A DNA stretch of 12,316 nt from an uncultured Microbacterium sp. Its GTDB lineage: Bacteria; Actinomycetota; Actinomycetes; Actinomycetales; Microbacteriaceae. A program made the position numbers and the translations under genes. Shown here piece by piece: positions 1 to 6,664 of the stretch (position 1 is the stretch's first letter; each line of letters starts with the position of its first letter). Where the stretch lies: the NCBI GenBank assembly GCA_937988695.1, contig CALKHM010000043.1, positions 1 through 12,316 on the forward strand. Reading direction: 5' to 3'. The notes beneath the pieces are model-generated. The model ran no database searches, had not been told where the DNA came from, and worked only from the letters and a program-made list of their open reading frames with translations.

Positions 1-2
1 CG

Positions 3-92
3 ATGGTCGTCGGCGTGGTCGCCGGGGGTCGCGTGCTCGAGCGGACCGGCCCCGAGCTGCTGCAACGCATCAAGGCGTTCCCGACCAGCTGA
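3..92 (+). CDS. C-terminal end of an unidentified protein (5' end outside window)
   Basis: A reading frame is open from the left edge and ends at TGA 90-92. It encodes 29 visible residues, ending in ELLQRIKAFPTS. Almost every codon ends in G or C, as in the genuine genes of this window, which supports real coding. The ATG at position 3 is in frame but is probably an internal methionine, because the frame is simply cut by the window edge. No motif is long enough to name a family. It lies 25 nt upstream of the dienelactone hydrolase gene on the same strand, and the -10 element proposed for that gene begins only 14 nt after this stop. The two could be partly co-transcribed, but that cannot be decided here. 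Confidence 0.6.
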   Translation: MVVGVVAGGRVLERTGPELLQRIKAFPTS

Positions 93-105
93 GGGAGCCG
101 TCGCG

Positions 106-111
106 TACCGT
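106..111 (+). promoter_or_regulatory. Putative -10 element for the dienelactone hydrolase gene (leaderless start)
   Basis: The hexamer TACCGT ends 6 nt before the ATG at 118, so transcription would begin at or next to the start codon. No Shine-Dalgarno sequence is visible and the -35 region is poor. The same hexamer-to-start spacing recurs at six other starts in this window, which is the main support. Confidence 0.45.
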
Positions 112-117
112 AAGAGC

Positions 118-858
118 ATGTCCGACACACTCACGCTGTCCGCCCCCGACGGGGAATCGTTCAACGCCCACGTAGCCCGGCCCGTCGGCGAAGCACGCGG
201 GGGTCTCGTGGTCATCCACGAGATCTGGGGGCTGACCGCGCATATCGTCGAGGTCGCGGACCGGTTCGCCGGTGAGGGATACGTCGTGATCGCGCCCGAC
301 ATCCTCAGCCACGGCGGCGTCGAGCCGTCGATGGGTGCGGAGCTGTTCGCGCTCATGAACTCTGGCGACGAGGCCGCGCGCACTGCCGCGCAGCCGCGGA
401 TGCGGGAGGCGCTGGCCGGGGCGAGAGCGCCGGAGTATGCGACCTGGGCGGTCGGCGCGCTCGAGGCCGCGGTGGACTGGCTCGACGAGCAGCCCGGCGT
501 CGATGGCCGCATCGGAGTGGTGGGCTACTGCTTCGGCGGCACTTACGCGTTCCTGCTGGCCTGCGCCGATGACCGGGTGCGTGCGGCGGTGCCGTTCTAC
601 GGCACCGCGCCCGATGCCGCGCGCATCCAGAGCATTCAGGCGCCGATCCTCGCGCTGTATGGCGGCAAGGACGCGGCCTTGATGGATGCGCTGCCGACCG
701 TGCGCGAGCACATGACCGCGTCGGGCGTCGACTTCACGCCGGTCGTGTACGAGCACGCCGCGCACGCGTTCTTCAACGACACCGGCACCCGCTACGACCC
801 CGATGCGGCCGCCGATGCCTGGCAGCGCGCCACGGCGTTCCTCGCGCTGCATCTGTGA
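118..858 (+). CDS. Dienelactone hydrolase family protein (alpha/beta hydrolase)
   Basis: This 246-residue protein is full length for the family. Known members are cytosolic hydrolases acting on dienelactones in chloroaromatic breakdown or, in many bacteria, on unknown ester or lactone substrates. The catalytic triad is visible: the nucleophile Cys138 in the elbow GYCFGG (136-141), Asp185 in YGGKDA, and His216 in EHAAHAFFND. Glu35 in HEIWG (34-38) matches the conserved glutamate that interacts with the nucleophile in this family. Cysteine instead of serine at the elbow separates it from ordinary esterases. There is no signal peptide. The ATG at 118 gives the expected N terminus and has a -10-like hexamer 6 nt upstream. 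Neither neighbour suggests an aromatic degradation pathway, so the substrate is unknown. The family call is firm and the reaction is not. Confidence 0.9.
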   Translation: MSDTLTLSAPDGESFNAHVARPVGEARGGLVVIHEIWGLTAHIVEVADRFAGEGYVVIAPDILSHGGVEPSMGAELFALMNSGDEAARTAAQPRMREALAGARAPEYATWAVGALEAAVDWLDEQPGVDGRIGVVGYCFGGTYAFLLACADDRVRAAVPFYGTAPDAARIQSIQAPILALYGGKDAALMDALPTVREHMTASGVDFTPVVYEHAAHAFFNDTGTRYDPDAAADAWQRATAFLALHL

Positions 859-897
859 CGTCCAGGCGGGGATCGCCTCGCGCGGCCGGACGAGAAT

Positions 898-927
898 TTG
901 CGCAGGCCGCACCCGCCCGGCTATCGT
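898..927 (+). promoter_or_regulatory. Putative promoter upstream of the argC leader region
   Basis: TTGCGC (898-903) and TATCGT (922-927) are separated by 18 nt and resemble the -35 and -10 boxes of the main vegetative sigma factor. The -10 box ends 6 nt before an ATG at 934. It lies about 210 nt upstream of argC, so a transcript starting here would carry a long leader into the arginine operon. This is the best-formed -35/-10 pair seen in the window. Confidence 0.45.
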
Positions 928-933
928 CGGGTC

Positions 934-1026
934 ATGCGCGCGACGAACCTCGAGCAGCTCTCCGTGAGCCTCGGTTCCGCACGCCGACGTCACCTTCGTC
1001 CGGGTACCCGCGGCCGCCGACTCTAG
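934..1026 (+). other. Short Arg-rich open frame upstream of argC: leader peptide or decayed-gene remnant
   Basis: ATG 934 to TAG 1024-1026 encodes 30 residues. The first half reads MRATNLEQLSVSLGS. The second half holds Arg17-Arg19, Arg22, Arg26, Arg28 and Arg29, giving 8 Arg in 30 with Arg2. The ATG sits 6 nt after a TATCGT -10 box, so it could be translated from a leaderless transcript. Its place before argC suggests an arginine-sensing leader peptide. Against this, GC-rich non-coding frames are Arg-rich by chance. Codon third positions look coding only up to about codon 16. After that a different frame looks more coding (residues ADVTFVRVPAAADS, from about 983), and then a third (DPRVAFRLCEDGRARE, from about 1029). 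That pattern fits a small gene broken by frameshifts, with its promoter still present. Both readings remain open. Confidence 0.3.
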
Positions 1027-1081
1027 GCGACCCCCGCGTTGCGTTCCGCCTCTGCGAAGACGGGCGCGCGAGGGAGTCGCC
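1026..1081 (+). other. Predicted long hairpin in the argC upstream region
   Basis: GGCGAC (1026-1031) pairs with GTCGCC (1076-1081), CCC (1032-1034) with GGG (1072-1074), and CGCG (1035-1038) with CGCG (1067-1070). This gives 13 base pairs with two single-A bulges (1071, 1075) and a 28-nt loop. It begins at the last base of the stop codon of the short leader frame. The 3' arm also has partners elsewhere: CGACTC (1018-1023) can pair with GAGTCG (1074-1079), and GCCGT (1079-1083) with ACGGC (1087-1091). No T-run follows, so it is not a classic intrinsic terminator. In DNA this GC-rich such stems also arise by chance. Confidence 0.3.
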
Positions 1082-1124
1082 GTCATACGGCCCGCGTCGG
1101 CCTCGTCCGGCGAACCTCGGAAAC

Positions 1125-1130
1125 TAAGGT
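1125..1130 (+). promoter_or_regulatory. Putative -10 element for argC (or Shine-Dalgarno-like site)
   Basis: TAAGGT ends 6 nt before the argC ATG at 1137, matching the leaderless layout seen at other starts here. The same bases contain AAGG, 7 nt before the ATG, which could instead act as a weak ribosome binding site on a transcript starting near 934. No convincing -35 box lies 16-18 nt upstream. The two readings make different predictions about how the arginine operon is transcribed. Confidence 0.4.
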
Positions 1131-1136
1131 AGAAGA

Positions 1137-2192
1137 ATGACCTATTCGGTCGCCGTCTCCGGCGCCTCCGGCTATGCGGGAGGAGAGATCCTCCGCATTC
1201 TCGCCGCACACCCGGACATCGAGATCCGGACCGTCACCGCGCACGCCAACGCCGGCCAGCCGCTGGCGGCGCATCAGCCGCACCTGCGCTCGCTCGCCCA
1301 TCTGACGCTGCAGGAGACCACGCCCGAGATCCTCGCCGGGCACGACATCGTCTTTCTCGCACTGCCGCACGGGCAGTCTGGGCAGTACACGGATGCGTTG
1401 ACCGACGTATCGCTCGTGATCGACGCGGGAGCCGACCACCGGCTGGAGTCCGCGACGGACTGGGATGCGTTCTACTCGGGTCCGTTCCACGAGCCGTGGG
1501 CGTATGGGGTGCCCGAGCTGCCGCTCGGCCCGCTCGGCAGCGGCCGCAGGCAGCGCGAACGGCTCGTGGGCGTAAGGCGGATCGCCGCTCCGGGATGCAA
1601 CGCGTCGACCGTCAGCCTGAGCCTGGCACCCGGCATCGCGGCCGGGGTCATCGACCCTTCCGACCTGGTCGCGGTGCTCGCGGTCGGGCCGTCCGGCGCC
1701 GGCAAGAGCCTGAAGCCGAACCTGCTGGGCTCCGAGATCCTGGGCTCGGCGAACCCGTACGCCGTGGGCGGCGTGCACCGGCACATCCCGGAGATCAAGC
1801 AGGCGCTGCGCGCGGCGGGCGGTTCCGGCATCCATCTCTCCTTCACTCCGGTCATCGTGCCGATGGCCCGGGGCATCCTCGCCACGAGCTCCGCGCGGAT
1901 CGCCGCCGGCGCTACCGATGCCGACATCCGCGCGGCATGGGAGAGCGCCTACGGTGCCGAGACGTTCGTGCAGCTGCTGCCGGCGGGGACGTATCCACGC
2001 ACGGCCGATGTGCTCGGGGCCAACACCGCGCTCATGGGCCTGCACATCGACCGCGACGCGAACCGGGTCACCGTGGTCACCGCCGTCGACAACCTCGTCA
2101 AGGGCACCGCCGGTGCCGCCGTGCAGTCCATGAACATCGCGCTGGGCCTTCCCGAGGCCCGCGCCCTCACCGTGAACGGAGTCGCCCCGTGA
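1137..2192 (+). CDS. argC: N-acetyl-gamma-glutamyl-phosphate reductase
   Basis: This enzyme reduces N-acetylglutamyl 5-phosphate to N-acetylglutamate semialdehyde with NADPH, the third step of arginine synthesis, in the cytosol. The 351-residue length is normal. The N terminus has the dinucleotide-binding motif GASGYAGGE (9-17). The catalytic cysteine is Cys154 in APGCNAST, and the conserved histidine region is HRHIPEI (214-220). GPSGAGKS (184-191) is a typical ArgC segment and not a P-loop. A short arginine-rich stretch (134-149) precedes the cysteine motif and may be a surface loop. The ATG at 1137 gives the canonical N terminus. The gene opens the argCJBDF run and overlaps argJ by 4 nt (GTGA). 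In many actinobacteria argC follows pheST; here the nearest upstream gene is a dienelactone hydrolase. Confidence 0.97.
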   Translation: MTYSVAVSGASGYAGGEILRILAAHPDIEIRTVTAHANAGQPLAAHQPHLRSLAHLTLQETTPEILAGHDIVFLALPHGQSGQYTDALTDVSLVIDAGADHRLESATDWDAFYSGPFHEPWAYGVPELPLGPLGSGRRQRERLVGVRRIAAPGCNASTVSLSLAPGIAAGVIDPSDLVAVLAVGPSGAGKSLKPNLLGSEILGSANPYAVGGVHRHIPEIKQALRAAGGSGIHLSFTPVIVPMARGILATSSARIAAGATDADIRAAWESAYGAETFVQLLPAGTYPRTADVLGANTALMGLHIDRDANRVTVVTAVDNLVKGTAGAAVQSMNIALGLPEARALTVNGVAP

Positions 2193-3346
2193 CCGTCACC
2201 GCAGCGAAGGGGTTCGAGGCGGCCGGCGTCGCCGTGGGCCTGAAGAGCACCGGCAAGCTCGATGTGGCCGTCGTGGTCAATCGGGGTCCCGACAAGGTCG
2301 GTGCGGCCGTGTTCACCGGGAACCGGGCCAAGGCCAATCCCATCCTGTGGTCGCAGCAGGTGATCGCCGACGGCGTCGTGGAGGCCATCGTGCTCAACTC
2401 CGGCGGCGCGAACTGCTTCACCGGCTCGTTCGGGTTCCAGACCACGCACCAGACCGCCGAGAAGACGGCGGAGCTGCTCGGCGTCAGCGCCGCCGACGTG
2501 CTGGTGTGCTCCACCGGCCTCATCGGCTCGGGCGACGAGGTGTTCCGTGCGAAGGTGCTCGATGGCGTCCAGAAGGGCGTGGCGGCGCTGTCGGCGGACG
2601 GCGGCACCGACGCGGCATCGGCCATCATGACCACCGACACCGTCAGCAAGACCGCGGTGCGGCAACGGGACGGATGGACGATCGGCGCGATGGCCAAGGG
2701 TGCCGGGATGCTGGCGCCCGGTCTTGCCACGATGCTCGTGGTGATCACGACCGACGCGGTGCTCGACGCCGCCCAGGCCGACGCCGCACTGCGGGCCGCG
2801 ACCCGGGTCAGCTTCGATCGGCTGGACTCCGACGGCTGCATGTCGACCAACGACCAGGTGACGCTGCTGGCCAGCGGCGCCTCGGGCATCGTACCCGACC
2901 TCGACGCGTTCCGCGCGGCCCTGGCCGATCTGTGCGGGGAGCTGGCCCGCAAGCTGCAAGCCGACGCCGAAGGCGCCAGCCACGACATCGCGATCGAGGT
3001 ACGGCATGCGGCATCCGAGGCCGACGCCGTGGAGGTCGGTCGCTCGGTCGCCCGCAACAACCTGTTCAAGGCGGCTGTCTTCGGCAACGACCCGAACTGG
3101 GGACGCGTGCTGGCCGCGATCGGCACGACCAACGCCGAGTTCGACCCGTACGACACCGACGTCTGGATGAACGGCGTGCGGGTGTGCACGGCGGGCGGGC
3201 CGGATGCGCCGCGCGAACAGGTCGACCTCACCCCGCGCGCGGTGGAGGTGCTCATCGACGTGAAGGCCGGCACGCACACCGCGACGATCCTGACGAACGA
3301 CCTCACCCACGACTACGTCCACGAGAACAGCGCGTACTCCTCATGA
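2189..3346 (+). CDS. argJ: Glutamate N-acetyltransferase / ornithine acetyltransferase
   Basis: ArgJ moves the acetyl group from N-acetylornithine to glutamate, making ornithine and recycling N-acetylglutamate. Many bacterial ArgJ proteins also use acetyl-CoA and so start the pathway; no argA-type synthase is in this window. The product is 385 residues. The precursor cleaves itself into two chains, and the site is visible in KGAGMLAPGLATML (170-183), with Thr181 as the expected new N-terminal nucleophile. STGLIG (108-113) supplies the oxyanion-hole Thr and Gly. The C terminus ENSAYSS is typical of the family. The start is taken as GTG 2189, which overlaps the argC stop in GTGA and gives the usual N terminus. 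It overlaps argB by 4 nt. Whether it is mono- or bifunctional cannot be read from the sequence. Confidence 0.96.
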   Translation: MTVTAAKGFEAAGVAVGLKSTGKLDVAVVVNRGPDKVGAAVFTGNRAKANPILWSQQVIADGVVEAIVLNSGGANCFTGSFGFQTTHQTAEKTAELLGVSAADVLVCSTGLIGSGDEVFRAKVLDGVQKGVAALSADGGTDAASAIMTTDTVSKTAVRQRDGWTIGAMAKGAGMLAPGLATMLVVITTDAVLDAAQADAALRAATRVSFDRLDSDGCMSTNDQVTLLASGASGIVPDLDAFRAALADLCGELARKLQADAEGASHDIAIEVRHAASEADAVEVGRSVARNNLFKAAVFGNDPNWGRVLAAIGTTNAEFDPYDTDVWMNGVRVCTAGGPDAPREQVDLTPRAVEVLIDVKAGTHTATILTNDLTHDYVHENSAYSS

Positions 3347-4248
3347 CCGAGGTAGACCTGCAGGACACCGACCCCGCCGAGGCCTCCGCCAAGGCGCTCA
3401 CCCTCGTCGAGTCGCTGCCGTGGCTGCGGCGCTTCCGCGACCAGGTCGTCGTCATCAAGTACGGCGGCAACGCGATGGTCTCCGACGAGCTGCAGGAGGC
3501 GTTCGCTGCCGACATCGCCTACCTGCGCTATGTCGGCGTGCAGCCGGTGGTGGTACACGGCGGTGGGCCGCAGATCTCCGCGATGCTCGACCGGCTGGCG
3601 ATCCCCAGCGAGTTCAAGGGCGGCTACCGCGTCACCTCCACCGAGGCGATCTCGGTCGTGCGGATGGTGCTGACCGGCCAGATCAACCCGCAGCTGGTCG
3701 CCAAGATCAACGCACACGGGCCGATCGCCACGGGACTGTCCGGCGAGGACGCCGGGCTGTTCGGCGGGCGCCGCCGCGGCGTCGTGATCGACGGCGTCGA
3801 GCATGACCTGGGCCGGGTCGGCGACGTCGTGCAGGTCGACCCGCAGCCGATCCTCGACCACCTGGCGGCCGGTCGCATCCCGGTCGTCTCGTCGATCGCG
3901 CCCGATCTGGACAATCCCGGGCACTCCCTGAACGTCAACGCCGACGCGGCGGCGGCGGCGCTGGCCGTCGCCCTGAGGGCCACCAAGCTCGTCATCCTCA
4001 CCGACGTGGCAGGGCTGTATGCCGACTGGCCGAATCGCGATTCGCTCGTCTCGCACCTGACGGCCGTCGAGCTGCGCACGATGCTGCCGCGCCTGGAGTC
4101 GGGGATGATCCCGAAGATGCGCGCGTGCCTGGACGCCGTGGAGGCGGGCGTGGACACGGCGGCGATCATCGACGGGCGGGTGCCGCACTCGGTGCTCGTG
4201 GAGATGTTCACGCAGAAGGGGATCGGAACAGAGGTGGTGGCGCAGTGA
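3343..4248 (+). CDS. argB: Acetylglutamate kinase, arginine-sensitive type
   Basis: ArgB phosphorylates N-acetylglutamate with ATP, usually the controlled step of the cyclic arginine pathway. The 301-residue protein has the amino acid kinase fold signatures: VIKYGGNAM with Lys39, the glycine loop VVHGGGPQ (71-78), GGYRVT (93-98), LNVNADAAA (196-204) and LESGMIPKM with Lys258. An N-terminal helix of about 20 residues (about 11-31) precedes the core and contains ESLPWLRRF. In known arginine-inhibited, hexameric kinases this extra helix forms the ring and part of the arginine site. The C-terminal FTQKGIGTEV (289-298) is the matching effector-binding segment. Feedback inhibition by arginine is therefore likely. 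The ATG at 3343 overlaps the argJ stop (ATGA), and the 3' end overlaps argD by 4 nt. Confidence 0.97.
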   Translation: MTEVDLQDTDPAEASAKALTLVESLPWLRRFRDQVVVIKYGGNAMVSDELQEAFAADIAYLRYVGVQPVVVHGGGPQISAMLDRLAIPSEFKGGYRVTSTEAISVVRMVLTGQINPQLVAKINAHGPIATGLSGEDAGLFGGRRRGVVIDGVEHDLGRVGDVVQVDPQPILDHLAAGRIPVVSSIAPDLDNPGHSLNVNADAAAAALAVALRATKLVILTDVAGLYADWPNRDSLVSHLTAVELRTMLPRLESGMIPKMRACLDAVEAGVDTAAIIDGRVPHSVLVEMFTQKGIGTEVVAQ

Positions 4249-5492
4249 CGGACACAGTGGACACGCGGACCTGGCAGCACGAGGCATGCCGCGACCTGCT
4301 CAATCTCGGCGGGCGGCTCGCACTGCTCGTGCGCGGCGAGGGATCGCACGTGTGGGACGCCGACGGCACGCGCTACCTCGACTTCCTCGGCGGCATCGCC
4401 GTGAACGCGCTCGGGCACGCGCACCCGGTGTTCGTCGATGCCGTCGCACGACAGGCCGCGACCCTCGCGCACGTGTCGAACTACTTCGCCACGCCGCAGC
4501 AGCTCGAGCTGGCCGCGCGTGTGAAGCGCCTGGCCGGCACCGGCGAGCACGGCCACGTGTTCTTTGCGAACTCGGGATCAGAGGCCAACGAGACCGCCGT
4601 CAAGCTCGCGCGGCTGCACGGCCACGCCACCGGCAAGAAGACGATCGTCAGCCTGACCGGCGCATTCCATGGACGCACGATGGGCTCGCTGTCGCTGACG
4701 CCCAAGCCGGCCTACCAGGATCCGTTCCGGCCGCTGCTGCCGGGCGTCGCGCACATCGACCCCACGATCGAGGCGCTCGAGCGGGTGTTCGCAGACGAGT
4801 CGGTCGCAGCCCTGGTCGTCGAGCCCATCCAGGGTGAGGCCGGCGTCGTGCCCCTTCCGGACGGGTTCCTGCGCAGGGCGCGCGCGCTTGCCACCGAGCA
4901 CGGTGCGCTGCTGATCGTCGACGAGGTGCAGACCGGAGTAGGTCGCACCGGCGAGTGGTTCGCCTTTCAGCGCGAGGGCATCGTGCCTGACGCGATGAGC
5001 CTGGCCAAGGGCATCGCCGGAGGGTTCCCGCTGGGGGCGCTGGTCACCTTCGGCGACAACGACCTCTTCTATCCCGGCACGCACAACTCCACGTTCGGCG
5101 GCAACCCACTGGCGACCGCGGTGGGCAGTGCGGTGCTCGCCGAGATCGAGGATGCGGGGCTGCTTGCCAACGTGACGCAGCGCGGCATCCAGCTACGCGA
5201 CGCCGTCTGCGGGCTCCCCTTCGTGACGGGGACCCGGGGTGCGGGCCTGCTCATCGGGATCACGCTGTCGGCCCCGGTGGCCGCCGAGGTGCGCGATGCC
5301 GCGCAGCGTCGCGGCCTCATCGTCAACGCGCCGACGGCCGACGTCATCCGCATCGCCCCCGCCTACACGATCGGGGATGCCGAGGTCGACGAGTTCACCA
5401 CCGCGTTCGCGGCCGCGCTGGCCGCGGTCGCGGCAACCTCCCCGCATCCTTCTTCCGGCGCGGGGGCCGACACCGAGGAGACCACCGCATGA
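4245..5492 (+). CDS. argD: Acetylornithine aminotransferase
   Basis: ArgD is a cytosolic PLP enzyme converting N-acetylglutamate semialdehyde and glutamate to N-acetylornithine and 2-oxoglutarate. The 415-residue product is a class III aminotransferase. It has the phosphate-binding NSGSEANE (109-116), the ring-stacking FHG (141-143), DEVQTGVGRTG (226-236) with Asp226 near the pyridine nitrogen, and the Schiff-base Lys255 in LAKGIAGGFPLGA. It ends in a Pro/Ser/Thr/Glu-rich tail of about 20 residues after the last conserved block, probably disordered. The start is GTG 4245, overlapping the argB stop in GTGA. A much earlier in-frame start at 4125 would lie inside argB and is not credible. Related aminotransferases such as GABA or ornithine aminotransferase share these motifs, but the operon position settles the call. 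Confidence 0.95.
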   Translation: MTDTVDTRTWQHEACRDLLNLGGRLALLVRGEGSHVWDADGTRYLDFLGGIAVNALGHAHPVFVDAVARQAATLAHVSNYFATPQQLELAARVKRLAGTGEHGHVFFANSGSEANETAVKLARLHGHATGKKTIVSLTGAFHGRTMGSLSLTPKPAYQDPFRPLLPGVAHIDPTIEALERVFADESVAALVVEPIQGEAGVVPLPDGFLRRARALATEHGALLIVDEVQTGVGRTGEWFAFQREGIVPDAMSLAKGIAGGFPLGALVTFGDNDLFYPGTHNSTFGGNPLATAVGSAVLAEIEDAGLLANVTQRGIQLRDAVCGLPFVTGTRGAGLLIGITLSAPVAAEVRDAAQRRGLIVNAPTADVIRIAPAYTIGDAEVDEFTTAFAAALAAVAATSPHPSSGAGADTEETTA

Positions 5493-6439
5493 CCCGGCAC
5501 CTGCTGCGCGACGACGACCTGACCCCGGCCGAGCAGGCCGAGATCCTCGATCTGGCGATCGAGGTGAAGAAGGACCGCTGGGCCAACAAGGCACTGGCGG
5601 GTCCACAGACGGTCGCAGTCATCTTCGACAAGTCGTCCACGCGCACCCGTGTCTCATTCGCCGTCGGCATCGCCGATCTGGGCGGGTCGCCGCTGATCAT
5701 CTCGACCGCGAACAGTCAGCTGGGCGGCAAGGAGACGCCGAGCGACACGGCCCGCGTGCTCGAGCGTCAGGTCGCCGCCATCGTGTGGCGCACATATGCG
5801 CAGGCGGGCCTGGAGGAGATGGCGCGGGGAACGCGCGTACCTGTGGTCAACGCGCTCTCCGATGACTTCCACCCCTGCCAGCTGCTGGCGGACCTGCTCA
5901 CGATCCGCGAGCACAAGGGTGCGCTGGCGGGCCTCACGCTCGCCTTCTTCGGCGACGGCAGATCGAACATGGCGCACTCCTACGTGCTTGCCGGGGTCAC
6001 TGCCGGCATGCACGTGCGGGTGGCCTCGCCCGCCGACTACGCACCGCGCGCGGACATCGTGGCCGATGCGGATCGCCGGGCCGCCCAGACCGGCGGCTCG
6101 GTCACGCTGTTCACGGACGTGAGCGAGGCGGCCGCGGGCGCCGACGTCGTCGTCACCGACACCTGGGTGTCGATGGGCAAGGAGGAGGAGAAGCTCGAGC
6201 GCATCCGGGACCTCGGCGGCTACAAGGTCACCGGTGCGGTGATGGGCCTGGCCAAGGACGACGCGATCTTCATCCACTGCCTGCCTGCCGACCGTGGCTA
6301 CGAGGTCGACGCTCAGGTCATCGACGGGCCGCAGTCGGTCGTCTGGGACGAGGCGGAGAACCGACTGCACGCGCAGAAGGCGATGCTGATCTGGCTGCTT
6401 CGGCAGAACGGCGCCTCTGCCGAGGCCCCTGCGGCCTGA
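5489..6439 (+). CDS. argF: Ornithine carbamoyltransferase
   Basis: ArgF joins carbamoyl phosphate and ornithine to give citrulline. The 316-residue protein shows the carbamoyl phosphate loop SSTRTR (49-54), HPCQ (128-131) of the second shared motif, the ornithine-binding DTWVSMG (224-230), and the catalytic HCLPA (263-267) with Cys264. The SMG loop and the position between argD and argH favour ornithine carbamoyltransferase over aspartate or N-acetylornithine versions. A biosynthetic role follows from the operon; no arginine deiminase pathway genes are nearby. The ATG at 5489 overlaps the argD stop (ATGA). In mycobacteria and corynebacteria argR and argG follow argF; here a 232-nt gap follows and then argH. 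Confidence 0.96.
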   Translation: MTRHLLRDDDLTPAEQAEILDLAIEVKKDRWANKALAGPQTVAVIFDKSSTRTRVSFAVGIADLGGSPLIISTANSQLGGKETPSDTARVLERQVAAIVWRTYAQAGLEEMARGTRVPVVNALSDDFHPCQLLADLLTIREHKGALAGLTLAFFGDGRSNMAHSYVLAGVTAGMHVRVASPADYAPRADIVADADRRAAQTGGSVTLFTDVSEAAAGADVVVTDTWVSMGKEEEKLERIRDLGGYKVTGAVMGLAKDDAIFIHCLPADRGYEVDAQVIDGPQSVVWDEAENRLHAQKAMLIWLLRQNGASAEAPAA

Positions 6440-6487
6440 CGCGGGTGCCCGACCGCCGGCTTCGCGGCTGATTGCCGTCCCGTGTGT

Positions 6488-6507
6488 CGCTTCGCGTTGA
6501 TGAAGCG
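6488..6507 (+). terminator. Hairpin downstream of argF, possible weak terminator
   Basis: CGCTTC (6488-6493) pairs perfectly with GAAGCG (6502-6507) around an 8-nt loop, and wobble pairs can extend the base of the stem by up to 3 bp. It lies 49 nt after the argF stop. No T-run follows, so it could be a GC-rich actinobacterial-type terminator, an RNA-stabilising stem or chance. Confidence 0.3.
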
Positions 6508-6551
6508 GCGGGGATGAGCGCCCGAGATATCCGCTCGACCGCGGGCGCAGC

Positions 6552-6573
6552 CGTGGGGTAGACGTGGGGTGGA
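6552..6573 (+). repeat. Two tandem 11-nt repeats upstream of argH
   Basis: CGTGGGGTAGA (6552-6562) is followed directly by CGTGGGGTGGA (6563-6573), identical at 10 of 11 positions. The unit length is close to one DNA helical turn, so two proteins could bind on the same face. The pair lies about 90-110 nt upstream of the proposed argH start. A binding protein cannot be named. Confidence 0.4.
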
Positions 6574-6578
6574 CGATC

Positions 6579-6587
6579 TGTGGACAA
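6579..6587 (-). promoter_or_regulatory. DnaA-box-like site (actinobacterial type)
   Basis: TGTGGACAA on the plus strand is TTGTCCACA on the minus strand, which matches the GC-adapted DnaA box known from Streptomyces and mycobacterial origins. It stands alone, with no cluster, no AT-rich unwinding region and no dnaA or dnaN gene, so it is not an origin. An isolated box could bind DnaA as a regulator of argH or be chance. Confidence 0.35.
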
Positions 6588-6658
6588 GCAGGATGCTTCG
6601 CAGAGAGAGCCGCTTCTGGGGAGGAGTCGCCCGTACGGTCGGCGCCCAGGCGCGCGGA

Positions 6659-6664
6659 TAGGCT
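6659..6664 (+). promoter_or_regulatory. Putative -10 element for argH (leaderless start)
   Basis: TAGGCT ends 7 nt before the GTG at 6672. This supports an argH transcript separate from argCJBDF and fixes the start codon choice. No Shine-Dalgarno sequence is present between the hexamer and the GTG, and the -35 region is weak. Confidence 0.5.

Noticed and set aside
1001..1020. KpnI, SacII and NotI recognition sequences within about 16 nt (GGTACCCGCGGCCGC), looking like a cloning polylinker
   Set aside because: GC-only sites are common in DNA of this composition, no further linker or vector sequence flanks them, and the surrounding bases look native.
855..1127. 90-codon frame overlapping the dienelactone hydrolase stop
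   Set aside because: Poor codon third positions over most of its length, no promoter or ribosome site at its start, and no recognisable protein. Only its last part looks coding and is discussed as a possible decayed gene.
1083..2045. Long minus-strand frames opposite the arginine genes
   Set aside because: High-GC genes leave the opposite strand free of stops; the products are Arg/His/Gly-rich with no recognisable motifs.
1496..4248. Long frames of over 600 codons starting inside argC and argJ
   Set aside because: Their first parts are Arg-, Gly- and Ala-rich shadows of argC or argJ in another frame. Only their last parts are real, and these are argJ (from 2189) and argB (from 3343).
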